Of a stretch of 64,000 nucleotides of DNA, positions 11,101 through 24,178 are shown piece after piece. The translations under genes and the position numbers were made by a program. This stretch comes from Mesostigma viride. Lineage: Eukaryota > Streptophyta > Mesostigmatophyceae > Mesostigmatales > Mesostigmataceae. The stretch's first letter is position 1, and every line of letters starts with the position of its first letter. The notes below the pieces were generated by a model. It searched no databases, had not been told where the DNA came from, and saw nothing but the letters and a program-made list of their open reading frames with translations. The DNA lies in assembly GCA_009746045.1 (NCBI GenBank), contig RPFO01000406.1:2818229-2882228 (forward strand). Reading direction: 5' to 3'.

Positions 11101-14100
11101 CGAGCTAGCACCTAGGAACAGTCTGGCACTAACTGCACGTCAGTCCACATGACGCCTCAGTACCGTACACCCTGCCGTACTGTACTGAGGTGTCCCGCTC
11201 AGCCGCGGTAGGCAATACGCGGCGCGCAGGCCGGAAATCCGTGTGTCAGCCTAAGCATCTCATCTAACTCCGTTCAATGTCTGATCTGCTGTCCTCCTTG
11301 TTGTGCTGATGTTTTGCACCTACTATACGTGCACTTGCACTCATGCATCCAGATTTTGTGTATGCCGACTGACGTTTTGACTGGCTGTATTCTCCTGACA
11401 TAACTCCTGCTTATGCAGGGACATGAGTGACAATTTTTTTTCTGGCTCCCTTCCCGTGGAGATCGGCTCGTTAAGCTCCCTGCAACAAGCGTGCGTATTC
11501 GTGGATATGGAAGGGGAGGGGGGAGGGAAGGGACTTGGATGGGTCGGGGGAAGAGGGTCTCATGGAAATGGGAGGGAAAGGAAGTCATATTAGAGCTTGT
11601 GCAGCAATGCTGGGATGAATGTGGGGGAGAGGGCGGGGGCAATGGCAGAAGCAGGGCGGGGACAGGAACGCGCAGGGGGATTGAGCTGAAGGGGTAGGGG
11701 CGGTTTAGGAATACTGTACTTCATGTCCCACGTAGCTCCCACAAAAACCAGCATCTTCATTAAAACAATAAGTGGAAGCATACATGTGACACTAATTGAC
11801 ATGCCCGGAGGCACGCCGTTCAAGGCCCTTCATGAAGTACGTTGCCCTAGAGGCAACCAAGACAAGGGTGGGTGGGTGGGGAGCAAAGAAAGAGGCCGAC
11901 AAAACCAGCCAGAGCGGCTTTTAGTGACTCGCAAAACCTCCCTTATCCCTAGCTAACTGACGTCATTAAACCCTTATGTTTAGTGGATGCTAGTAAGACG
12001 CTAACCGTACAGACCGGGGGTAGAATATCCCGAATCTGCACGGCTAGTATTAAATAATGCGTAGGTTGTTCTTTTCAGGGGCACTGCACCTCACGCCCCG
12101 TTCCGCCCGGGTATAATCAACCCAAGCGCGGAACGCACATTTTATTTAATTCATTTTTCAACCATGCACTATATTGCATCTACTAATCACAAAAGCTCTA
12201 GCCAAACAGCTACGAGTAAACACTGCGACCTATAAGCCGCTCATCCAGCGGCCTCTTGTTCCCGCATTCACGTATAGAAGAAACTCCGTTCAAAGAACCC
12301 CGATTCATGTCCCACGTAGCTCCCACAAAAACCAGCATCTTCATTAAAACAATAAGTGGAAGCATACATGTGACACTAATTGACATGCCCGGAGGCACGC
12401 CGTTCAAGGCCCTTCATGAAGTACGTTGCCCAATCACCCCCGCCCTGGCTTTCCCTTGAAGCCGCACTCCACCTTGCTCGTTGTCACAAGTGACCGCCCT
12501 GCCGCAAAACGGGAGCCCCCCACATCGGGAGGCGTGTGCCCGGCGGCTGTGGATGCATGGCCAGGCCCAAAAAGGCCCAGCGCATTTGCACTGCGATTGC
12601 GCACGGCCAGCCTATCATGACCCCTCTCGGGGCCCCGAGTCGGTACCGCTATGGCCGTCTCCCCATAGACCCGGGGTGCTTCGAGAAAAAACGTGGACCT
12701 AGCCCAGGCCCCGCCAGCCCGGATGCCCGAGGCCACAGCCCCAGGCACCTGGCTGAACGAGAGTCCGTTCAGCCAAGACCGCATTCCCCCCGAGGTTTCT
12801 ATGCGTGGGGAAAAAATTTCTAGCTTAGACGCTTTTCCCATCGCCGTCCCCAGCCCCAACCACCCCCCCTCGGCGGAAGGCAATTGCAAAGTTTGCTGGC
12901 CAGCAGCAATTTCCGAAGAAAAAGCCGCAGGCCGCGGACCGAGACACGGGTCGCCAGTGCCAGCCATCCGGCTCCAACCCGGGGTGCAAGCATCCCCAGG
13001 TACGGAGCACCAGCTCGCGCACTGGGCCGACCAAGCGACAGTTGAGCACCTGTCACGGCATCCGGCCCACCAAAGACCCCAAGCTGGGGAAAAGGTGCGG
13101 ACCGGAGGTAATCTTTTTCTTTTCTTTTAGTTAACCGGGCGAGGAACTACGCCTGGCCGGTTAACAACTGGAAGTCTCACCACTGGCCAAGTGGCCAGTG
13201 CAACCAGTGCTTTTGGGATTTTGCTCCGCAGCACCCATAGCTGCGGCTGCCGCCGCAACGACAACGAGCAAAGAAAGAGGCCGACAAAACCAGCCAGAGC
13301 GGCTTTTAGTCGCAAAACCTCCCTTATCCCTAGCTAACTGACGTCATTAAACCCTTATGTTTAGTGGATGCTAGTAAGACGCTAACCGTACAGACCGGGG
13401 GTAGAATATCCCGAATCTGCACGGCTAGTATTAAATAATGCGTAGGTTGTTCTTTTCAGGGGCACTGCACCTCACGCCCCGTTCCGCCCGGGTATAATCA
13501 ACCCAAGCGCGGAACGCACATTTTATTTAATTCATTTTTCAACCATGCACTATATTGCATCTACTAATCACAAAAGCTCTAGCCAAACAGCTACGAGTAA
13601 ACACTGCGACCTATAAGCCGCTCATCCAGCGGCCTCTTGTTCCCGCATTCACGTATAGAAGAAACTCCGTTCAAAGAACCCCGATTGCTTGCATTAGTGG
13701 TAGTTAGTGGTAGGCGCTGAGGCAGGGCAGGGGTAAAGGCAGAGGCCTAGCGTGGGACTAGGGGCAGTGGTAGCGATTCGGGTAGTAGGCGCAGAGGAAA
13801 GGAATGGGGTTTGCAACGGCAGTGATTCATGATTATGAACGGTAATAATCTGATGGAAATTTTCCTGACAGCTGTGAATTTACTTAGTCATTATGTCTAC
13901 CATGTATAGCTAAAAAGGCTGATACATAGTGGAACAGGATCATTGGCGCATGGACGATACAAAGCACCCCGGCAGTCAGGCACTTGACGAAACGGAAGGT
14001 TGGCAGCAGGAATGCGCATGCAAGCTTGACCGCCAACCCCATCTTTTCGCCATGTAAGGAAAAGCAAGGGAACTCGTTGATTCCATGTATTACATTATAC

Positions 14101-17100
14101 AGTATACTATACCTTGCTCAGGTATGGATGGGAAGGCGAAGGAGGGGGGAAGGGGCCACTTCTGCCAGAATCACGACAAGTAAATTGATTGTGACAAGTA
14201 AATTTGTAATTTATGTAACGTGAGTGCAGCCTATGCATTCATGTTTCCTGTATGTATCCTCGATGTTGGGTCTTTACCTTAACGGCTATACTTGTGCTTC
14301 TTGCTTGCCTCTTGTGCTTCTCTTTTTCCGGTGGTATTCCGTGTACACATCTAACTGAGGCTCAGTAACATGTATTCACCTGTTGCACACCCTATATTTT
14401 CTTTCCCCGTCCTCGTATATGTAAATGCAGAGACTTCGAGGAGAACTATCTTTCAGGCTATATTCCTTCTGAGCTGGGGACGCTGACATCGCTCTGGGGC
14501 CTGTAGGTCACAAGTGGATTGATGACCCAGGTGGCCAGGTCAATTTTTGTGCAATGACAAGCGGTTCTAATTTGAAGACTTACAATCACAGATAATAGAA
14601 GGTTTTAATGTTTATAAGGCGGCTGGAGCGAAGTTATTGATAGACGCCGTTGTTGAACAATAAACAATTTTAGTCTGGCATTAACCCCTAAATGGGCAGA
14701 AATACTGCCGATGCATCGGCTGTAACTTCACAATTTGGCAAACCAGATGCCATCCAACCTACCCATATCCAATGGCTGTCCGTGGGGGCCAAGCATGTCC
14801 ATGAGTTGCCCTTCGGGTTGATACATCACAACCTTACATATATGCAGGGTAGGCCATGTTTAACTACCGTCAAAGTCAGGAGGGTCAAGACGCGCGGTTT
14901 CAATTTTGGTAGAATGTGCATTTTGAATTATGTTATAAGAGCTAGGCTACCTACCTAGCACTTATGCCTACCACTTCAGGGACCATAAACAATTAGTTGC
15001 TGAACAGTTTGAGCCATTGGGGTCATCATTTGGTTGGGTATACCAGCAGTTACACCCAGTACAGCCCATAGGGGTACCGTTGGTAAAAAGCAACCAAGGG
15101 GGTAGGGGTGGGCATACTACCTACTAATAAGGCCACCAACCATGTCATACAATACATTTCCCTTCCACAATGATGGGGAAACATAACTGCATCATCACAC
15201 TGCCCTTACATGGCACCTATGTGCAGGTGCCACCTGGTCCATGCTCGTAGGTAACGTAGTACGGATACCCTACGCAAGGCATGCATTCTAGGAGGCAGCC
15301 ACCAACAAACTAGTGATGTTAAGCCTATTTCAGCTTGCCCTAGCAAGGATAAACTATGCCTAAGCTGCTATAGCTTGCCAGGTGATGGCCAGTGTCAGAA
15401 ACCGGGGCTCGGAGGAAAGATCTTTTGCCTGTTATGACCCAGATATTGCACAAGTGTATGGAAAAGACTTCTTGTATTAAAATACGTTTACTGAGAGTGG
15501 AAAACACGGTGCGGCCAACACTGGGCGCAGTCTACCATAGCCAACACTGGGCCAGGGCAAATGACAATGCCAACACTGGGCAGGGTCACACGACCAACAC
15601 TGGGTCGGGGCCACACACGGCTAGGCAAGCAAACAACTCTAGGAACACAAAGTAGTGGCGGCTAATGCATTATGCACCGTTGATTTACATCTGACGGCAC
15701 TGCAGCTTAGCGTCTCTACAACCACGGAAAGAACACTAGATAATAACGACTTTGCAGCCTGTAATCTATTGTCCACATCATGGTACATTGTGTGTGTGGT
15801 CTGATAGGCTCAAAGTCCTATCGCCTCCAGGGCGGCACCACAAACTGCGGACCTGATCTGATCCGGAGAGAGCCGATGTAAATTACGGCACCTGTAACGG
15901 TGCTGACAGGTAACGCTTGCTGTTTTCCGAGCAACATCATTCGGATTTTAGTACACTCAAACATTGTATATGATATTAAACTAGTCAACGACCTGTGGGT
16001 GCAATTAATAGGGATGCAAACCCAACAACAAGTCGTGTAAATAAACACCTAGCTGACGGCGTCAATTTTCCCCGCATATAATGCGTGATAACATAATGCG
16101 TGACAAAAGTAGAGAAACATCGCTAGATATTTGACACACCCCCATACTGCATGTCACGTATTCCGGCTACTCAATGAAAAAACCAGCAGGAACATCTGCC
16201 ACGTCGTCAGCCAGTGGCTCGCCGTCCATGGTGAAGTGCGCCTCAGGTTTCTTGGACTTGTTCTCCGCCTTCTTGGACCAGCAGCGATCCTCAGTGTGAC
16301 CGGTACGGTGGCAGTGCTTGCAGGTCAGCACTTTCCCACCCTTGGTGAGGAAGACTGATTCGTCGATAGTACCCGCACAGTGGGGGCAGGCAGCAGTATG
16401 ATACACTGGTGCACTGGAATCTGAGCTGCCAGCTTGGGCCGCGCGGTGCACACGCAGATGGTCGTCCACTTTCAGGACGGCGGTCTTGTAGTCTTTCCAC
16501 GTCAAGTCGGGGGGAAGGTTGTACGCCGCCAGGACGGGGCCATACTGGGCAGGAAGTCTGCGGCGGTGTGATGTCACCAGGATGGAATCATGGAGTTTAT
16601 TGTTGCTTAATTTATTATATTGCAGGTACAATCGTTCGGTGAGATTGACATTTGCAGGAACAGAATCCATGGGAATCTGCTCAGCTGACAGCAGTTCCTC
16701 AAGTGTCGCGGCCTGATGGGTGGATGTCGTTTCGTCACGTCCATAGACGTCAACCAGGACGGTCCACGCCTCGTGCATATACTTGTTGGGGGCCGTAGCG
16801 GCATGCAGTAGCGCGTTGCCGTCGAGGCCAGCAATCAGGGCAGCGTAACCAATTTTTTGCTGCTTTACCACGATCGGATCCTTTCCAGCTAGTACATCTG
16901 AATATCCGAGGGCGTCGAATTGCCCTTCCGCCTTGATTCGGAATCCGGTGAATTTCTTGGGGTCGCTCCCATCAAAGTTGAGATTCTTGAGAGCACTAAG
17001 AACGCTGCTCTCCTTGACTTCTCGTGCCACAGCTGGCGCACCTCCCGACATGTTCTTGATTGCGTTGGAGATTTGTAATGTGAAGTAAAGTGTGATTTAA

Positions 17101-20100
17101 TCTCTCCAGAGATACTGCGTTGTTGTCGAGCAGATCCTGTAGATTTCTGATTGAAAAGTCTGGAAGTTCGCTGAAACACACACAGTTGAAAAATTCTTGT
17201 CGAATGCCACGCAGGAGCCAGCGGCAGTAGGCAGATTCAGGAAACACGCCCGGGAAGATGTCTTCAACTTGGGCAAAAAGCAGATTTGCTCTTGCGAGGT
17301 AGTCTGGGCAAGATTCTTCGGGAAATTGAAAAAGCTCAATTCCAGATCTCAGGTTGCGGTCGTTGGGAATTGGAAAATATGGGTTCATAGGCATCACTCG
17401 CTACTCGATACCATGTCAGAAACCGGGGCTCGGAGGAAAGATCTTTTGCCTGTTATGACCCAGATATTGCACAAGTGTATGGAAAAGACTTCTTGTATTA
17501 AAATACGTTTACTGAGAGTGGAAAACACGGTGCGGCCAACACTGGGCGCAGTCTACCATAGCCAACACTGGGCCAGGGCAAATGACAATGCCAACACTGG
17601 GCAGGGTCACACGACCAACACTGGGTCGGGGCCACACACGGCTAGGCAAGCAAACAACTCTAGGAACACAAAGTAGTGGCGGCTAATGCATTATGCACCG
17701 TTGATTTACATCTGACGGCACTGCAGCTTAGCGTCTCTACAACCACGGAAAGAACACTAGATAATAACGACTTTGCAGCCTGTAATCTATTGTCCACATC
17801 ATGGTACATTGTGTGTGTGGTCTGATAGGCTCAAAGTCCTATCGCCTCCAGGGCGGCACCACAAACTGCGGACCTGATCTGATCCGGAGAGAGCCGATGT
17901 AAATTACGGCACCTGTAACGGTGCTGACAGGTAACGCTTGCTGTTTTCCGAGCAACATCATTCGGATTTTAGTACACTCAAACATTGTATATGATATTAA
18001 ACTAGTCAACGACCTGTGGGTGCAATTAATAGGGATGCAAACCCAACAACAAGTCGTGTAAATAAACACCTAGCTGACGGCGTCAATTTTCCCCGCATAT
18101 AATGCGTGATAACATAATGCGTGACAAAAGTAGAGAAACATCGCTAGATATTTGACAGCCAGCACACCTGGTGGCACATGCTGACATTGGGAAGCTTCTA
18201 CTCACCGGACCGTCTCATGCTTGATGATGCCACAGAGACCAGCCAACTGCCTCACACTCATGCCAATATGTGTGTGGGAAATGTATAACAAACATATATG
18301 GAGGTTTTTTTTAATTCAAACTCATACAGCCTCTAAAAATCAGCACCATCACACTATGGCAGGTCAACTGACTGAGGGAAGCATCTAAGAATGGTGTTTT
18401 AGAAAGGGGCCAGGCCATGGTCAAGAAAGAGCATGAATAATGAAGAAAGAATGTGCTACACAAGCTAGAACGTATACATAAACGCCATACATACATCGAC
18501 AAGAAAATGATAACTCAGCTTTACCTGGCATGGCTGGCATTACCTTGGCCCAGGCGATGGCCGCAAAATGGCGCATTTCGGCACACCAAAGTTGTGCAGC
18601 ATGGTCGCTAGATTCGGCAATTTCTTGCCACCCTTGCACGTTTACGACTATGTATCATAAAAAGTACAAAGAAACCGATATATCCTTCAAAATACGCCGG
18701 AAAGGTATCGCTGTCAACGTTTTTTTCGTCCGGCCTGATCGCAGTTTTTTCCAGCAAGAACGCTGCCGACACCTATCAAATGGCATTCCCGCGAACCAAA
18801 AATTGGCCTGTGTGATCTTTAGTACTTATATAAAATCAATTTCCTGAGTTTGGTCAGAAAATTCGTACGAAAACGTAAATGCCATGCGTGGGCGCAAGCC
18901 GCCATGGCCAGGTCGTCGTTTTCCGGAATGCACGTTGTACGTGAAAAAGTACCCTGACCCCTTGTACTTTGACCGGCCAGAACACCTCTATGTATAACTT
19001 TGTCAGAAGTATGCAAACACTAGTATCATGCTATGAGGAAAATTATAAACTTTCGATCATCTCAGCTAAACTTTTCCTGATTCTCAATAGTTTTCGCTGC
19101 ATTTGGTCCCCCGAGAAGGGGCCGACGCGTCGGCTGTACCTCAGTTTTAGGCGGAAAATCGGCAGCCAGACCATTTAGGGGTGAAGAATGCAGTGAGCAG
19201 TTAAAATGTGTTTACTTGGTTGAGTGACCCACCGATGCAATAGATGTGACTTATGTATCATAGAGATTTTCATGTAGACATAATCGTTGCATGGTTCACT
19301 GTGCTTGAGACAGCTGTGTGTCTGCCACCTGTGGGTCACGACGTGTCTTTTTTTAGACGTGTGTGTGTGTGTGTGTGTGTGTGTATTTGTGTGTGATAAT
19401 ACTTGCAATCTATGTTCACCACGATTAATTACCGGGTGATGAGAGAGCTTTGTTTTTATTGAGCTCCTCTCATATTATGTGTGACAACCTGAGCTAGCTG
19501 AAAATGCATTGCTGCGTAGCATTAGTGTTGCAACACGATTGTATTGCAGGCAGACATGAGGGCTGAGTTAGCCCGCATGTGGGCTGCCTCGACCTAGGTG
19601 GATGCTGTAGAGGACTTTTCTTTTTGCCTCGCGACACAACGAGTATGCTGGGAATGCTAGTGCAATATTTTTCTGAGCTATCTGCTCATTTTATAGTTAT
19701 GTTGCGGCGGTCTCAGGGGGGGCGATCTGTCGCCTGTAGCGTAGCTCTAAAATACGTCACGTACATGATAGGTGTTTTTGTGCTACATTCTGTAGGACTA
19801 GAGTACAAGGGGACTGGCGTGCGGTACTAGTGGTACTAGTGCCTACTGGCACAAGTGCCCCCTGTTTGTGGTATGGTGCACATGTGTACTTAGTGTAGAG
19901 TGGTACGGTGCACGCAGGGATGCCTTTTTTGCAGCTCGCAATTTTCACATGTGCGGAAAGGTGGGCTGGCCGCTATGGCAGCTGTGGCCGCTCTGGTGGC
20001 TGTGCCCAAAGTACATCGACGCTGCCGGCCTCCCGTGATTCCTGGAGGGGCCTGGACTAGATCGGTCGGTGGACCAATTAAGTCCTGGGTTTGACCCGCT

Positions 20101-23100
20101 GTTTTTCGAATATTGGTGATGGGTTTCAGTGCTGGTCCTGGGGTGTTCCTGCCATCGCGTTGGGGTGTGCCGGGGCTCCAATTGGGGGCCCATAGTGACT
20201 TTGATTTCGAAAGTGGGGAAAAAGGGGGGGGGGATTTTGGCGGAGAGCCCTGAGAGAGGGACAGCGCGAGGCGAAGATCCCCAAAAGAAGTGCTAGATTT
20301 TCCCTCGTGTATAGTGTCCGCCGTGAAACTTGCTTTCACGCAGCGGCTGGCATGCGGGGCAGCCAATTTTGAGGGCGTTTTCAGACAGAGTGGGGTCACA
20401 AAGAAACCAGTCTGAGGTGGAGGAGGTTGCACCGATTGCAGCAGCTGCCGGGAGTCGGGGCGTGTTGGAGGGCACCAGACGCCCCATACCCTGACGGTGC
20501 GCCGGCGGGCAGGCCCCTTCTGCCCTTGGCGATAAGGGAGGAGTGAGATGCTGCGGTAAGCCGTGGGTAGTCCGTGCGCATTTGGTAAATTCCTTTCAAA
20601 ATTCCACAGGACCTGGCAAGCCTGGGGAAAAAAAATCTCCCGCTGCGCCTGCCCAAGGTCGGCAGGCTCCGCTTTGCCTTGCCACGGCAGGTGGAAAATT
20701 CTGGCGGGGAGAGCTTTCCGACAATGCATTCAATGTAAATATTACCTAAACAACTTGCCGAGCTGCAGCGGAATCTAGTGCCTTGGAAAGGGCGGGCGGG
20801 TAATGGGGGCCATGGAGGCCTGTAGCGGGTGTGCCTTAATAACGAAAACCCAGTGGGGTCAACCCCGCTTCTCCGGTGGGGGTGGCGAGGGCAGGAGAGC
20901 AAGCGAGGAGAGATCTTCAAAAGACTAAGGGCCTCGAGGGCGCTCCCTTAACAGGGGGATTTATTGGCAAGATCCCCAACGTTTAGAGTCCACCGGACAG
21001 GGACACCCGTAGTGGCCATGGGGGCGCCGTAGAGCAGCGGCAGCATGCAGAGAAGGGTCCGGCACAACCCCCTGTGGCTATGTTGGAGAGGTGGGACAAG
21101 CCCCATGTTTCATAGGGGCTGAGTGCTGGGCCCAGGCATGGTGTTGCCTAACACGCACTAATGTAAACCGGTTGTTTCTCTGGTAGGAGCCCCTCTTCCT
21201 TGGGAGCAAAAGCAATGATCCTTTTTATTCTAGTTCTCGTTTAGTAAGGGAGGGAGGGAGGGAGGGAGGGAGGGAGGGAGGGAGGGAGGGAGGGAGGGAG
21301 GGAGGGAGGGAGGGAGGGAGGGAGGGAGGGAGGGAGGGAGGGAGGGAGGGAGGGAGGGAGGGAGGGAGGGAGGGAGGGAGGGAGGGAGGGAGGGAGGGAG
21401 GGAGGGAGGGAGGGAGGGAGGGAGGGAGGGAGGGAGGGAGGCAGGGAGGGAGGGAGGGAGGGAGGGACATGAAAAAGAGAGCTAGACCCAGGCTCACCCC
21501 AAGAGAAAGAGAGCTGCACCCAGGCTCACCTCACTAGTTTAACTTAATCAACAACTTAAGATTAACTTGATTGCCAACTTAATAACTGCCTACAGCCAGA
21601 AAAATCTGGCCGCTAAGTCTCACTAGTGAAAATGGGTGCAGCTCGGGGCTCCCGACCCTTAGAACCATCGTGCAGTGCGGCGTTCATTCTCCATTTGTTA
21701 GAGAGAAACTACGTTCAAAGAACAACCATTTTGTCTAGAAAAGTGCTAATTGGGTACAGTCATCCCCGCATTAAGTTACAATCGCCCCCCCCACCTAGGA
21801 ATCGTAACTTAACGCGGGGACTTAACTTAACGGTAGAATCAGCCTAGCAGCCCACCCCCTCCTTCTCTGACGAACTTCTATACGGCATTCGACAGCTCTC
21901 ATCAAGCCCAGTGCAGCTGCAGCGTGTAAAGTCACCTGAAGTCCATTTTCCAGACCACGTGTTTGAGAAACTGAAGGCGGGCAGTGAGGTATACTTCGGG
22001 TGCAGCCACCCAGTACCTGTGTTTTATAGCAAAAATATTGTGTTTCAACCCAGATTAAGGTTTGCACTTTGTAGCGGGTCTGTCCATTCCCAGCCGGCGT
22101 CATGTTTCAGCTTGTAGCAAAAAATGGAAACGGTCGTTATTAGGGAAGCTTCATTTACTGTCAATGGCCTGCATGTCAACAATAATAACTTTGCAGCTGA
22201 CGGTGAAGCATGCGTTCTTGTCAGGGAACGGCAGAATTTCATATCGCTTGTCGATGTCAAACTTGCCTTTTCCTCCGGCCTTGTCAGTCCCCACTAATGC
22301 CCCTTTTCTGTTTTTTTCTTAGCCGCATCCCCAGGCAACATTGCCTGTCACCTATCACGTACGGCATTGTCTGGCACGCCCTCATCGACTGCCTTGTTCT
22401 TGCCCTTTGCCTTCGGCATGATGGTACATGTATGGTAATCAGACGACTTACAATCACATGCGTTCAACTAAGCTACATGCTCTTCATCAGTGTCAGTACC
22501 GCACGCCCTGCGCAGGCTGCAAATATCGAAGGTTGACTTCGCGCCTTCACTGCCTAGTTTGCATGCAAACCGGTGGGGCACGCGGGTGCGCCACTTGCTT
22601 GCTTCAGTTGTCATAACGGGGGGTCTCTAGTCAGGACTTGGCAAAAAATTGCCGCCTCTGCGGTCAAAACTGGCCTTTCGTCTATGAATTGGGTGATCCC
22701 CGCGTTAAGTTACGATGGCACCAAGGCTTTAGTTACGGTCACCGCCCAAACTTCGGCGTCATAACTTTTAAAACGTGGGGCCTTCACCTTAGCAATCGTA
22801 ACTTAACATGGGGATGACTGTAATATGATGCTTTTGCTTGTTTGCATGGCATTCAACATCTCTCATTCCGGCAAATTGAAAGCACAGTTTCTTGGGGGGG
22901 GGGGCGACTTTGCTTTCTCTTGGTTCATGAATGACGTGTTAAAACGTGAAGATACACCGGTGTCCGGCTGGCACAAAAGTGCTTGCTGCTTATATCTCAC
23001 CTTTGTCAAGCATGTGGAGGTCACTTATGTTGTTTTCATGTGTTGGAAATATAGCACCCTACAACTTCCCTGTATACGTGTTTACACGCCATGAAATGAG

Positions 23101-24098
23101 CTATGCCATGCTTATATTGCTTGGCTATGTGACTAATAAGCTGGATTCTTGTTGTTTTATAGATATTTGTTCTTTTATGGTACTCTGTGCCTGGTAGGAC
23201 TAGAGAAAATGTGCAGTAATGCAAGCACATCGTAGCAAGAAAACTCAGTTGTTACGGGCTGAGTTTTTTTGGGCTTATTGCTGGCTAGCTACTAGAGTTG
23301 TGTATCACTTCATAAGGTGAGTGCATGGATGCCACATTGAAAGTAGTTAAACTAACTTCCTTGTACTTGCCAAGGTTGGCTCAATGAAAAGACGGTCTCT
23401 CATCTATAATTTGAGCTAGACCACCTTATGCCAGGCAGGCCCTAGAACACTACAAGGCCTGGCGTTGCCTCCGTCAACCAAGAAAAAAAGAACCTAAGGG
23501 TACTGCCTAATACGGTTTCCCATGAATGCATGGTGGCCCCCTTTACTTTTTTTTTTTTTTTGCTCATCTCATGACATGCAGGGACTTGGACGTTAACAGT
23601 CTCAGTGGCTTCATCCCATCTTCGTTTGGTTCATCATGGAATTCTGTCAACCATGACTATGTGGAGCTGTGAGTTTCAACCCTAACCCCGGAATTCTAAA
23701 GATGTTAGGTTTAGTATTGTGTTGATGACAGCAACTGTCGGTATGTTCAGTTGGTGGATTCCATGGTGGATTGCATGTTAAATGTTGTTTATCACCAAAG
23801 GTCGTTTTGCTATTGCATGGTAGAAGGGTTAAAGCATTGGTAATTTCGGCAATCCACATTTTTTTATGACATGGTCTAAGAAAGGAGATTGCTGCACCCA
23901 TTGACAGCATGTTTTCGGCTGCCCATAAAGCAAATTGCTGCAGGTCTTTAATCTGCAGTTCCTCAAATGTGACACGATATGGCACTTACATAATACTCCA
24001 TATTTTTATTCCCACCATTCACCAATCCACCAACATTTGGTTTTAAAGAAAAAGTGGGCAATTACAAAAGAAACGATCCAGTTTCATGATTTATTGTT

Positions 24099-24178
<80 letters not shown>

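Larger units (their letters stand above)
2791..11269 (-). mobile_element. Ty1/copia-type LTR retrotransposon
   Basis: Two 457-bp LTRs bound an 8479-bp element flanked by the 5-bp target duplication CCGTT (2786-2790 and 11270-11274). LTR ends are AGTT...AACT. Coding runs right to left: gag with a CCHC knuckle, integrase, protease-like segment, reverse transcriptase and RNase H. The LTRs differ at about five positions, so insertion is recent, yet the coding region changes frame many times. After the 5' LTR the minus strand reads TTGGACTGAAAAGTTCG, a candidate primer site whose tRNA I cannot name. Confidence 0.9.
11722..13686 (-). mobile_element. Split-direct-repeat retroelement family A (TOC1/PAT-like, non-autonomous)
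   Basis: Order on the + strand: s1 (11722-11847), 33-bp spacer X, R1 (11881-12305), s2 (12306-12431), 834-bp interior Y, R2 (13266-13686). Read on the minus strand this is A1(R2)-interior-B1(s2)-A2(R1)-B2(s1), the split-direct-repeat layout of PAT/Ngaro and Chlamydomonas TOC1 elements. The R1/s2 junction equals the joined outer ends, and TT is shared by both termini and that junction. No target duplication is visible, as expected for tyrosine-recombinase insertion. No recombinase or RT is encoded, so it would depend on another element. Assignment rests on structure only. Confidence 0.6.
15393..18157 (-). mobile_element. Gag-only LTR retrotransposon (TR-GAG type, copia-like)
   Basis: Two 744-bp LTRs (TGTCAG...TTGACA) flank a 1277-bp interior; the target duplication is GCCAG on both sides. 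Where I compared them the LTRs were identical, so insertion is very recent. The minus-strand sequence after the 5' LTR is TGGTATCGAGTAGCG, starting like the initiator tRNA-Met primer site typical of copia. The interior encodes only gag plus a short upstream frame, matching the described TR-GAG class of non-autonomous plant elements. Mobilisation must come from another element. Confidence 0.88.
14685..19181. mobile_element. piggyBac-like non-autonomous element with nested gag-only LTR element
   Basis: The left end is TTAA followed by CCCCTAAATGG (14681-14695); the right end is CCATTTAGGGG followed by TGAA (19171-19185), a one-base change from TTAA. The subterminal parts are also related in inverted form (CCGATGCATCGGCTGT left, GACGCGTCGGCTGT right). 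No transposase frame is present. The TR-GAG element at 15393-18157 lies inside. The 11-bp terminal repeat plus TTAA supports piggyBac-type mobilisation. Confidence 0.55.

Noticed and set aside
12434-12967. 177-residue minus-strand frame in the family A interior
   Set aside because: No recognised domain, and not evident in the equivalent family B interior.
19890-20729. 279-residue minus-strand frame
   Set aside because: Pro/Ser/Arg-rich, no motif, in a GC-rich segment where open frames overlap on both strands.
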